Assembly: GCA_015680635.1 (NCBI GenBank)
Contig: JAABOA010000407.1
Coordinates: 1-14,041 of the forward strand
DNA from: Lunasporangiospora selenospora
Lineage: Eukaryota > Mortierellomycota > Mortierellomycetes > Mortierellales > Mortierellaceae
Reading direction: 5' to 3'
Length of the DNA: 14,041 bases
Shown: positions 1-9,332 of the stretch, piece by piece
Numbering within the stretch: position 1 is the stretch's first letter
How the letters are laid out: each line of letters opens with the position of its first letter
Made by a program: the position numbers and the translations under genes
Notes under the pieces: model-generated
The model's database searches: none
Told to the model about the DNA's origin: nothing
The model's input: only the letters and a program-made list of their open reading frames with translations

Positions 1-51
<51 letters not shown>
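1..51. repeat. (TC)n dinucleotide microsatellite
   Basis: The window opens with about 25 uninterrupted TC units and is probably cut inside a longer tract. It is a simple polypyrimidine repeat; no function is implied. Confidence 0.97.
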
Positions 52-52
<1 letters not shown>

Positions 53-54
<2 letters not shown>

Positions 55-841
55 GTTATTTCTTCAATAGTATCGCCACCGCTTTTGTCATTAGGAGTCT
101 CACCTTGTCTATAAATGCAATCATCAAGTAAAGGACCAAGATTAATTGGAGGCCGGTGGGAGTAGGATCGGATTGATATTCAGTTCGGGGTGCTGTCGGA
201 TCGGATCCAATATTTGGAGCCAGTTCGGGTTGTGAGATACATCATCTGTATCCGAAATGGACATATCAAATCGGATTGGATTTCAGATTCTCGGATGAAA
301 ATCGAAAACTTTACACGGAAGTTTAGTTCTTCATTACTCAATGAGGACACATCTCACCGGAGCTCATTTTAATTGCCGAGCAAGCCCTGATATGTGATTA
401 GCATATCCGATGGGATTGGGAGACTAGGCTAACTTGTTGTATTGCTCTTGTTAACTGCTGTCGCCACACACTTTCTCTCCGTGCTTTGCTTATCCCGCTC
501 CATTCTCCAGAAGAGGACAAAGCGGGCCGAATGCCTAGATGAATTAGAAAGCACCAACAACAAAGAGGACAGCAAATAGAGCAACATTGGATAAGTAACC
601 AATATTTAGAGGAGGTTTGTCAAGCTAGTTCCAAGTGTATTGGTCGAACTGTGGCCACTCACTCCTTGGTATATTTACTCAGATACTACAGTCCCTTCAA
701 TCGTCTCGTATCGACCCTGCTTCAGGTCAAAGCATAGTCTTGGACACCGACAACCCTCAATTTCTTCAAATACTACTTTATACCCTGACAAGTGAGTGTC
801 TTTCAAAGTATTTGATGCCACACTGAGCTGTAGGAATAAAA
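53..841. other. Gene-free stretch left of the polymerase gene
   Basis: I see no supported gene here. Between about 161 and 415 the hexamer TCGGAT, or its complement ATCCGA, recurs several times, and CAGTTCGGG occurs twice 40 bases apart, which suggests a decayed repeat. The bases just left of 842 would be the 3' untranslated part of the minus-strand polymerase gene. No poly(T) run (a minus-strand poly(A) tail) and no minus-strand AATAAA is visible there. Confidence 0.5.
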
Positions 842-2653
842 TTACCAGTCTTCGACCTTTTGAAAACAGGCAAATCGATACCACTGCTCCTTAGATATTC
901 TACGGGGCCTCGGAGCCTCTATCCCAATGTCCCAAAAGTCCTTTGTGACAAGCTTCTCCATATGTGGAGGCCACTTTTCCGGCGCCAGGAAATCTAACGA
1001 CTCCAGGTAGTCTAGGTATTTTTCCAGCCACTCTTGAGTGGTTGTGTTGCCTGCTGCGTTGTAGTAGATTCCAATTGCACGTAACCACGAATGCTCAATA
1101 GAGTATTCGCCATATTTCGGGAATAAGAGGCTAAGGTACGACTCGTGGAAAGGACGATAGGGTACAATGACCTTGGGTGCATACTTTTCTTCGCTCCAAA
1201 GTTGCCAGCGAAAATACATTCCCAAGAACTGAACTCCGCGAAAGGGGATCGTCTCGGGCGTTGAATCGTCTGTAAGTCGACCTGTTGAGAATGACTTCTT
1301 GCCTGACCAGTCGATATTGAAACAGTCTTGAACTACACCAGCAAGCGTTTCTTTCGTGAGATACGACCATGGAGACTCCAAAGCCATGACCATGTCATCT
1401 CCCAGGGCTTCGATGACACTCTGTGATAACACCATCTCTGCTCCAAAGTGACCGTAGCGCTCGTTTGCCTTGGCAATAAGCGCTGTATATCCAAGGAAAA
1501 GCGTGATGATAGATTGGACGAGTGTATTGAAGCAGTTGCCCGAAGTTGTCCCTACATGCTTTTGCATACGGATCCCATCATCGCGACAAATGATGACATC
1601 GACTAGGCTCTCATAAACAAATTCCCATAGGGTGTCATACTTGGGGTTCATTCCATCTTCGAATTGGTTTCGTAGGACCAATAGCGCTTCCCTCACCAGC
1701 CAGGGGTCAATCGATGCATCGAACTTTTTTGAGTCAAAGCAGTGATAGATTGAGTGTCGAGCAATCTTGTTGACAAACGCTGCAGATCCTCCGTAATACC
1801 AACTCTGACCGATATTAATCGGGTAGTTGGATTCCAGGTATTGGTGGGTTAGCGGTTGTTCAAGTGCACCCAGGATCAAGAGGTCACGATGGCTTAACAT
1901 CAGAATGAGTCGTCCCATCGACAGGCCACCATCATCCCCAATTTTGCCGTGAGTGTCTTTATCCTTGGTTACTAGCTTGCCTTTCCCTCCTAGTCTTGTG
2001 TCATGAGGCGATACGCGCTTTCCTCGAAGTAGGGTCTTCCAAACCAATCTTCCATCACGCATAGCCTCGTTGTGAGCATCTTTCCTTGATTTCATACCCT
2101 GCCGTGCATAGAAGAGTCCTGAAAATTTTGATCCATCGTATCTTACTTCTTGGAGTGAATCCTCAGTTGGCATGGGAAGCTTCTTGGGAAGTTCTAGCAG
2201 AGCTGCGACATGCTGTACAGCGCGTCGAAATGGTTCGACATACTGACTAGGAATTTCACGTGGACGGCGATTAAATAGCTCCAGATGTCTCATTTGGATA
2301 AGAGAGCAGGACTTGATGTAGTCGATGCGGGAAAGGTCCACGTCAAGCGGTAGTGGAGGCGACTGAATGCTGCTGAAGCTGAGAATGAACGGGTCCTTCT
2401 CAATCATATCGATTATCTTGTCCATAGGTTTATAAAATTGAGCGTTATTATGGAACGTGAAGAGATTAAACTTTTGGACGAGTTCCATTCGTATTCTCTT
2501 GAGCTCCTCGGGGTCGAAGAGTGGAGGCGTTTTGTGAGGTCTACGGTAGCCCCTGTTTTGAGGATAATGATATCTGTAGTTTATGACTGGAAGGGTATCA
2601 AGGGCCTCCATGATCTGCTCCTCAGAGAATTGTGGGGGGCGTGATCCGTCCAT
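842..2653 (-). CDS. Endogenous partitivirus-like RNA-dependent RNA polymerase, intact
   Basis: This would be the polymerase that transcribes and replicates a small double-stranded RNA virus; here it sits in chromosomal DNA. Counting from the first ATG (2653) the product has 603 residues, within the usual range for partitivirus polymerases. Palm motifs are all present: motif A with D307-x4-D312, motif B with S371-G372, N376-T377 and S381, and motif C with G418-D419-D420 in the context ALGDDMVMA. KK at 452-453 and FLG at 476-478 match motifs D and E, and a C-terminal LRAIGIYYNAAGN stretch (524-536) is also family-like. There is no stop or frameshift over more than 600 codons, which implies recent capture or maintained selection. 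The open frame continues 32 codons upstream of the ATG without another ATG, so the start could differ if an upstream exon exists. Only the polymerase segment is seen; no capsid gene is nearby. Family assignment to Partitiviridae is strong by motif, the exact genus unknown. Confidence 0.88.
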   Translation of the reverse strand: MDGSRPPQFSEEQIMEALDTLPVINYRYHYPQNRGYRRPHKTPPLFDPEELKRIRMELVQKFNLFTFHNNAQFYKPMDKIIDMIEKDPFILSFSSIQSPPLPLDVDLSRIDYIKSCSLIQMRHLELFNRRPREIPSQYVEPFRRAVQHVAALLELPKKLPMPTEDSLQEVRYDGSKFSGLFYARQGMKSRKDAHNEAMRDGRLVWKTLLRGKRVSPHDTRLGGKGKLVTKDKDTHGKIGDDGGLSMGRLILMLSHRDLLILGALEQPLTHQYLESNYPINIGQSWYYGGSAAFVNKIARHSIYHCFDSKKFDASIDPWLVREALLVLRNQFEDGMNPKYDTLWEFVYESLVDVIICRDDGIRMQKHVGTTSGNCFNTLVQSIITLFLGYTALIAKANERYGHFGAEMVLSQSVIEALGDDMVMALESPWSYLTKETLAGVVQDCFNIDWSGKKSFSTGRLTDDSTPETIPFRGVQFLGMYFRWQLWSEEKYAPKVIVPYRPFHESYLSLLFPKYGEYSIEHSWLRAIGIYYNAAGNTTTQEWLEKYLDYLESLDFLAPEKWPPHMEKLVTKDFWDIGIEAPRPRRISKEQWYRFACFQKVEDW

Positions 2654-2763
2654 GATGCTTGATGATGAAAACTCTGGTGAATTAAGTCCAAACTGTAGAT
2701 CGGGTATCAAAAGAGTATCATTGTCGTGGGAGCATGTGATTTCTCAAGCTCTTCTAAACGCAG

Positions 2764-2865
2764 TCATCCAATGTCGAGCTTCGCCCGCCCAATAAAAATA
2801 ACCACCAGCAAGATTAATGAGAGTGTCCCCATACCAGGGAAGTCATTGGATCCATTCTCTGCCAT
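2764..2865 (-). CDS. Small hydrophobic ORF upstream of the polymerase
   Basis: A 33-codon open frame starts with MAENGSNDF and contains one strongly hydrophobic stretch (about residues 12-25, TLSLILLVVIFIG) followed by a short basic tail. It ends 110 bases before the polymerase ATG on the same strand. It could be an upstream open frame in the polymerase transcript, a first exon of it, an independent micro-protein, or chance. A GT at 2834-2833 and an AG at 2744-2743 would define a 92-base intron that keeps the polymerase frame, a length like the introns of the neighbouring gene. I do not recognise the peptide. Confidence 0.25.
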   Translation of the reverse strand: MAENGSNDFPGMGTLSLILLVVIFIGRAKLDIG

Positions 2866-2913
2866 AGCATTCTTGTTAGTTAGGATTAGTAGTTGAGAGC
2901 ACTGTGAAAGTTG

Positions 2914-2934
2914 TAAATAAAAAGTTTGAATTGG
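2914..2934 (-). promoter_or_regulatory. CCAAT and TATA-like elements, minus strand
   Basis: On the minus strand a CCAAT pentamer (2934-2930) is closely followed by an AT-rich TTTTTATTTA (2923-2914), about 50-60 bases before the small hydrophobic ORF and 260 before the polymerase ATG. This resembles a fungal promoter that could drive the polymerase transcript. The sequence match alone is weak evidence of activity. Confidence 0.3.
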
Positions 2935-3121
2935 AGGAGAGGGGATGGACTGATGGACGGAAGTAGGTAAATGTCCGCTCCCTCGGACTCTCTTTTCTCG
3001 TCCTTCCCTTCGCAATTGTCTCATTATACATTTCTGTCGCTGCAAACACACATCATCGGCCCCATCTACAAGTAGCAACAGTCGGCTGACTATTAGACTC
3101 ACCTCTTAGGCAGCTCGTGAG

Positions 3122-5462
3122 ATGCTTCACAATGACCATCGGGACGAGGAGCAAGACGACTTAAGGGACCACAATGACCAAATCAGCTCTAGTAGTGTTC
3201 CTATTCTTCAGAGGAATCGTCAACCCGATAGCCAAGAAGCCCCGCTGATACCAATTACTGCTCTCTATGCTGTCCACGCTTTCTGGTGAGAAAAACACAT
3301 AATCAGAAATTACTACAGAGCTGTGATTTTCAACAATTGCTCAAAAAATCTCACTCGTCCCTCATGACACTGTTTAGTACGTTCGATGAGCGGATATACG
3401 AGTTTGCATCGTACTTTTTTCTTATAGAGATCTTCAAAACGACACTGCTGCCAATGTCTGTTTACGGATTCTCAACCACCGTGGCAGGGATCTTGCTGAG
3501 CACAGCTGTTGGTGTCGTTGTTGATCGCATGCCTCGACTGAATGGTACTCCAACGAGCAATATTTCTTCTTTCACTATCGTTTTGCAGCAGATCCAGCTT
3601 CGGAATCACCCGTTAACCCATTTTTTCTCATCTAATCTATCCGCGTGGTTGTCATTGTTGTGTCATGGACTCTGGTTTCCTCTCAACCTTAAAAAAGCCG
3701 TCCAGTTTTTTCTCACAACCCAAAAGCTCTCGACTGTACTCGGATATATCGGCTTTTGGGCTCTACTCGAGTATTTTGACGCTTCCTCACTGGAGCCTTG
3801 TCTTAATCCTCAGGATAATGATCGTAATGATCTATTTCCCACAACTCTACACTTTTGTCAAGGGTCAATGACCCTCTATCAAGGATACTCGATTTTTGCA
3901 TTCCTTGTCGTTATCAGTGGAGTGTTGAAGTTATCGGCACTAGGGTGGTCGATCTCAATTGAGCGAGACTGGATTGTGTGTCTTTGTCAGTCAAGCTCGG
4001 AGGCACTCACGCGTAAGTTTGCGTTAGCTCTTTGAAAGTCGAGAAAGTCGAAGAGTATCTTTAATAGCCACTCACTCGCACCCCTCTTTTACATTACATA
4101 GGGATCAACGTTAGCATGAAAAGGATAGATTTGGCCTGCAAACTCGTTGCACCATTGATATTTGCAGCAATTCTGGCAGAGTTTGGAGCCGGATACTGTG
4201 CCCTTACCTTGGCAGTATGGTGCTTGATCTCATTCTCTGTCGAACTGACGCTTGTTCGCAGGATATGGACAACGTCTCCTGTATTGTGGAGGCCACGCAC
4301 TGTCCACCCTTCTGCTAACACTGGTCGTCACGCTAGCCAGCTGAAGCATGGTAGGAGTCGCACCGAAAGCCAGCAATCGGAGCAAGAAAATCATGAGGAG
4401 GGATTGGCCAGGGCTAATTCACCAGAATTTGCTAGCCTTAATCGGAACCAAAACTTTGAGTACCAACCATTTAAGCTGCTTGAAAGAGGGCTGTCATCTT
4501 TTGAGGAGTACTATTATCACATAGTCTTTCTCGGTATGATCGCCTTTTTGACTAGTCTCAGTCTATTTTCCGAACCTTGCGATCTGTAATTCTTTGATTC
4601 CACTATTCTAACAGCCTCTTCTCTGTTGTTATAGCATCACTATCATATGCGATCATCTATATCAACTTAATGAGCGTCTCAGGAACCATGATTGGATACC
4701 TTCAATGGAGAGGTTTCTCTGCAGGATCCATTGCTACGCTCAAGGGTATATGTACTGCCGCAGAGCTACTTGGAACGCACATCATGCCGATGGCGACGCG
4801 ATATCTTGGACTGGTACGAACGGGAGCATGGTCGATCTGGCTTGAGGTTATAACCCTTACTCCAGTTGTGTTTTCCATCTACTCCGATATTCTACCGGTT
4901 CAAGTGGCAATATTTGGTACGTGACTCGTGTATAATAATTGAGATTGAAAGTAGCAGATCATGTCTATCATTTACTAGTGCTAATATATCTGTCTCCCAT
5001 TTATCAGCTGGAATGGCGCTTTCAAGGGTGGGCGTCTGGTCTTTTGATCTTGTTATCACGCAGACCATGCAGGAGTATATTTCAGATAGCCATGGGAATG
5101 CAGGTATGCTCAATGGATGGCATTTTTCAATGATGAGCATATTTGAGCTCGGACAGTATGTCTTAACAATGATATGGTCCGAGCCGAAAGATTACTACAT
5201 CCCATGCACTCTGTCATTCGCCTGTGTAATCGTCGGAGCCATTGTTTATTCCACCTATGTTACCAAGATCAGAGGCCATCTCTTTCACTACCGACGACTT
5301 GCTAGCACCGCATCTTCATACCTTTCAGTAGACCACTCAAACCCTTCTATTCATGGGGTTTCTTCGGGTTATGAATCACAATCAACATTAGAACGTACAC
5401 ATGATAATAGTGACAGTGCCTCTGGTCATCAGCCACATAGGCGATTGCAAGAGATCTGCTGA
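3122..5462 (+). CDS. Ferroportin-like iron exporter (SLC40 family), six exons
   Basis: Ferroportins are multi-pass membrane carriers that move Fe(II) out of the cytosol, to the outside or into an organelle. Proposed exons are 3122-3285, 3378-3544, 3698-4012, 4102-4533, 4635-4916 and 5008-5462, totalling 1815 bases (604 residues; human ferroportin has 571). All junctions are GT-AG and restore a continuous family match: LYAVHAFCTFDER near residues 48-60, RLNAVQFFLTTQK, ERDWIV, MKRIDLACKLVAPL, GLVRTGAWSIW and GVWSFDLVITQ. By eye, E59 and R60 fall on human D39/R40 and E63 on human H43, while the human metal/hepcidin residues C326 and H507 fall on Gly and Gln here. A hydrophilic loop of about 70 residues, as in animals, splits the two lobes. 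The start is the first ATG after an in-frame TAG at 3107. The second intron (153 bases) uses an AAAAAAG acceptor and is stop-free, so that junction is the least certain. Substrate and localisation are inferred from the family. Confidence 0.85.
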
Positions 5463-5527
5463 GGAGAAAAATGATGATAGTCTTCCAAGAGAAAAAAAAC
5501 TTGACTTGCTTCCGCGATTCTCCGTCT

Positions 5528-5533
5528 AATAAA
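5528..5533 (+). terminator. AATAAA polyadenylation signal for the ferroportin gene
   Basis: A canonical AATAAA hexamer lies 66 bases after the ferroportin stop codon, on the coding strand, and is the likely cleavage/polyadenylation signal. Confidence 0.55.
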
Positions 5534-7316
5534 GAAGGCTTGGAGCAATCTACTTATTTCGTCCAAAGTATTTTTGTTAATGACAAATCGTAGTAGTTTC
5601 CTCTAATCAGGAGCGACAGTAATGGCCCTCATCTGCGCCTCATGCCGGTTGTAGAGAGGCTGTCTCTGGATTATGAGAGCAGTGCTCTGCACCGCACAGG
5701 CGATAGGGGGGGAACTTTCTCTACAAATTTTGAATAGATCTTTGTATCATCGATCTCTGGTGATTTGTATTGGTGCACAGCTACGTTAGGTTAAACTTTT
5801 TAAAGCGAAGGGCGTGGACCATGAGAGGTTCTGCTGACGATAACATGGTTAGGTAAAGTGAAGAAATCTCTTTGTTTTTTAGGGCATATTATCGACCGTG
5901 TTCTAAATATGAGATTGCGGCAGATTCTAGTTCTTTAGTTATTAGTCATCCAGATAGTACCCATGAATAGGCATGACTTTCACTATTATTCAGGTTCTGC
6001 CGTTGTCATTTTCTTTATCCACAGGGAGCGTCTTCATTCAATATCTGACATTCAAGCTACAGAGGCATGAAAGCGCCTTGGAAAGTTTCTCCTGACATGA
6101 GTCCGCTTCAGTCCCGTCTCTCTCTCCCTTTTAATGAAAAGTATTTTCTTGTGACAGGTCGCCAGTGGTATTCGCTCAATCTCGGCCATTTGACAAACAA
6201 ATTCCATTCTTTTTCCTGCCAACTGCGTGGACACATGGACCCCGCGTTAAGCTTTAGAGGGAATACTAACAAAGTTCACTCGTGATGCTGTGTCCAATTA
6301 GACGCTTCGTTACTCAAAGAGTCGTCATTTCTACTCGACTCTCCCGTCGAGGTCTGCGTATGTTTTGAAGGATCATATTTTATGATCGATCCGCTTAGTC
6401 TCTCCCTGTGCATTTTAAGGTCAAGGCTGTTGACTGGAGACAGAGTGCTACGGGGGGGGGGTGTAGTTGTTAGAAAGTCCTTCAATCTTGTACAAAAATG
6501 TTAACCAGTGCAAGCGCACATAGGTGAATCGTCTTTGCTTTTTTGAACAAGTTGACTGCCATAATATCAAAAGAATGTAAAGTAATGTACCATTGGCTCT
6601 TTGTTGTCCACGCGTGCATGAGGACACGGGTTATTGGGCTTTGCAACTAGAGTAGCCACTGTGACGAAGTGCTGCTTCTTTGTTTGCTTCCCAACATGGG
6701 ATACATGCGACCACATGCTGAATGACACAGCCAAAAAGGGTGCTCTCAGTGGTGGCCTGGTTGGTTGTTTACTTTCATGTAGAGCTCTATTCCTCACAAC
6801 AGAGTACTTTCAGGTTGAAACTGTTGATAGGATGTCGCGGGTTGCAAGCATTCCCCCTCGCCTTTCTAATTCCTTTCGATTGGTCAAAGGAGAACGCCGT
6901 TCCTGGATTGCTAACCCTAACTCTGCTTGTTTTTTGCCGTCGGCCCGATCCTGCGCCCCTTGCAATCCTCGTTATTGCCATCTCTGACATAATAGTGGAG
7001 GCATACCCTTTCCGCATCAGACCCTAAAATTTACTCTTGAACTTACACTACTGCTTTACCATGGCTATCGAACGGAGCTGCCCTAATACCAAGCCATTTC
7101 CACGACGTACTCGGTTGCCATAATCGTCGCTCTCACAGAAGCAATGTCGGGTGCCATGGTTTGGACGTACGTGGCATAAACCGATAGAGTAGAGCGCCTT
7201 TCGTTAACTTGCACGGAAGGTAGCTGTCAGCCAGTCAAACTGTTTACTGGAGCCAATGTGTAGCCCGTCGAAACTGTCCTTTCAGGGAGGATAAAGAGTC
7301 TTGACCAATAGTATGA
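5534..7316. other. Gene-poor region with no supported gene
   Basis: Open frames here are short, overlap one another on both strands and show no recognised motif. The longest (6634-6987 and 6722-7027, plus strand) overlap in different frames and contain no domain I know. A G homopolymer interrupts the sequence near 6452-6460. I see no tRNA, rRNA or transposon core. Confidence 0.5.
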
Positions 7317-7319
7317 TTA

Positions 7320-7805
7320 CGAAGGGAACAATTACACATGCTCGCAGTACAACGGCACAAAGTTATCCTGCACCCTAACCGATCTACTCACATATATTCT
7401 ATTGCATTGTGTAAATTTGATACCGGCACTAATTTCACCTTGATCATGGACACACTAAACTATTTTAGTTTTGCATGGGAATCAGACCTGAGGATACGTT
7501 GCGGGGATAGTCCTTTGCTGCCACTTCCATGATTAATTTTCGACAGCAGAGACGTTGGAAAGAGCGAAATCATGTTGGATGGTGATTATGTGAATACTCA
7601 GTTTTGTTCTGTTCTTGTTTGTATCGATCAGAATGGCAATAGGGGAATAAAGGGTCATGTTTCCGAAAACAGTAGAGGAACAAAGGACGTGGTGCTAATC
7701 AATTATTACAACGTAAAGCGTGATGATGCTGAAAAGTTTGCAAGGATAGGCCAGTTGGTAGCCTTCAGGATAACTTATTTGTGCTGGGATAACAAATACA
7801 AGTGA
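7320..7805 (+). other. Open frame interrupted by a single TGA, unrecognised
   Basis: A single plus-strand frame runs open for about 160 codons except for one TGA at 7530-7532. The part after it (ATG at 7572) would give a 77-residue peptide containing VLVCIDQNGNRGIKGHV and DVVLINYYNVKRDDAEKF, which has protein-like composition but no domain I can name. It could be a decayed gene, a gene with a small intron across the stop, or chance. No homologue is recognised. Confidence 0.2.
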
Positions 7806-8040
7806 GACACGGACCTAATACTCGCACTTTTGGCTGCGTTTAGTGGATGGTCTATCCAATGTTATTCTTTGTTGCAGCTAGTCCCCAGGAGCGGCTGCGC
7901 CGAGACAAGTACAAGTCGATGGACTTGGAGCGGCTGATCCCAAACAAGCCTGTAGCGTTAGACTCTCCATAGCACTGCAGCAGAAACATTCGGCTAGGCA
8001 CATATAGTTTATCATAGTTTGTGTCATCATTTTCTACTCG

Positions 8041-8319
8041 CTAGTGCGCATCTGAAAGTCGAGAGGCACAGATGCAGCGATGGGAGTGACCACCGACCGG
8101 GGCCTGCAACCTGCCCTGCAACCCGAATCTGAGTGGGTCAACGAGAGAATAGTGAGGAGGCCACCTCTCCCTCAGTATCTCTACAATGGGCTCAAACAGT
8201 AGATGAAGGGATGTCAGAATCTTTTCCAATAGATGTTGCCACTCGGCTGTGAAGGTCGGCTCAGTCGTTTTCCGTAGTACTGCAGAGATCATTTTAAATA
8301 AAACATGAGGCAAGGGCAT
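8041..8319 (-). other. Unrecognised 92-codon open frame
   Basis: A minus-strand open frame of 92 codons starts at ATG 8319. The middle (about residues 25-50) is leucine-rich and could form an amphipathic helix. No motif is recognised, and no promoter or polyadenylation signal is obvious. It may be chance; it is listed because it is one of the few open frames in this gene-poor stretch. Confidence 0.12.
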
Positions 8320-8392
8320 CTATGACAATAGTTCTAAAGACCTAATTGCATTCTATAGCCCAAGCGTAAGGGTCGAAAGTGGAGGCATTACT

Positions 8393-8976
8393 TTGTACTA
8401 TTCTCTATACCCATTTTTTAAAACTGGTATTTTCTCCATGTCCTGCCCTTGGCAAAATGCTCTGTTTGTGGTGCCGAGACAAAGGAAGATGACGGTCTTG
8501 TCATCCTACAAGTACTATGCAGTATGTGGCGACTGTAGGGGTGCCTTTCAAGGAGAGTTGGTTGTTGGAGGTTCGACAGTCTGTCAAGATTCCCAGACAA
8601 CTACGGGACATTTTGGTGATGGACGGTGCAATAGAGGGAGAGTTTGTCAAGGAGAGGTTGTAGCAAAAGGAGGTCTGCTCTATTCAAGTGCCAAGGAGGC
8701 AAGGACTGCATTGGTCATGCCTTTGTAAGGGGTCTCCTACTGGCTAGAGCAACGAAGGAGGCCAGGAGTAGTAGCCGAAAAAAGAAAAGAAAAGAGGCGT
8801 CCAATACGGAGAGCAATGCTCCTGTGCATGCACACTCTGGAGTGAATGTGCTTGGAACAAGCACCGGATGGTCCTGCTCGGAGCAGGTGGGACTTCATCC
8901 GTTTATGCCCCTCCAACTAAACAGGATGGAACTTTTTCAGGGACAGGCGGAGCGACATGGCACTGTCCATTTTTGA
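8393..8976 (+). other. Cysteine-rich stretch split over frames, possible gene relic
   Basis: In one plus frame CSVCGAETKEDD appears near 8459, and about 20 codons later, in another frame, YYAVCGDCRGAF appears near 8515. Together they resemble a CxxC...CxxC zinc ribbon broken by a frameshift or intron. Further on, in a frame starting at 8644, FKCQGGKDCIGH is followed by a basic run rich in Lys and Arg (SRKKKRK). None of this matches a family I can name, so it is offered only as a possible decayed zinc-binding gene. Confidence 0.18.
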
Positions 8977-9122
8977 GTTGCGCCCGGATTCGACACGAGC
9001 TATGACCAGAGGTTGACCCTTCGTCCAGAATAAGGAGAGCAAGGAGAGCCTTAGAACTGTAAGCCGCCCAGACAATTTCCATCGCTTGTTCGCATGCGCG
9101 GCGCTCCATGCTCGCGTCGCCA

Positions 9123-9272
9123 TATAAAATCCTGTGATGCTGTCGCGCCGCGGCCGCTGTTCTTTTAACCACCGCCCACCCGCCAGCACGACCATACTCA
9201 CCTTCACCCGTCTCTCATCCCCCTCCCCCATTCCTTCCGACACTCATCATAGCGCGACCGCATTGTATATAT
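9123..9272 (+). promoter_or_regulatory. Promoter region of the GPI-protein gene
   Basis: Two TATA-like boxes precede the gene at 9333: TATAAAA at 9123-9129 and TATATAT at 9266-9272, the latter 61 bases before the ATG. Between them, about 9170-9240, the plus strand is strongly C/T-rich, a feature common upstream of highly expressed fungal genes. Which box is used cannot be told from sequence. Confidence 0.45.
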
Positions 9273-9332
9273 CCGCTTATTCCGTCTTCCCTTTGCGACC
9301 TTTCCACACTGCACGACAAGTCTGAACACAAG

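Noticed and set aside
842-2653. Polymerase as a reverse transcriptase or retrotransposon product
   Set aside because: Motif C is GDD in a viral RdRp context, not YxDD, and no integrase, RNase H or long terminal repeats are visible.
2654-2710. Taking the polymerase start at 2710
   Set aside because: That codon is TTG; the first ATG in frame is at 2653, so the extra 19 codons were left out unless a spliced upstream exon exists.
6452-6460. G homopolymer as a structured element
   Set aside because: It is a single run with no partner G-tracts for a quadruplex; it may be a slippage or sequencing-prone site.
6634-7027. Overlapping open frames of 117 and 101 codons
   Set aside because: They overlap in different frames, a minus-strand frame covers the same place, and none has a recognised motif; treated as chance.
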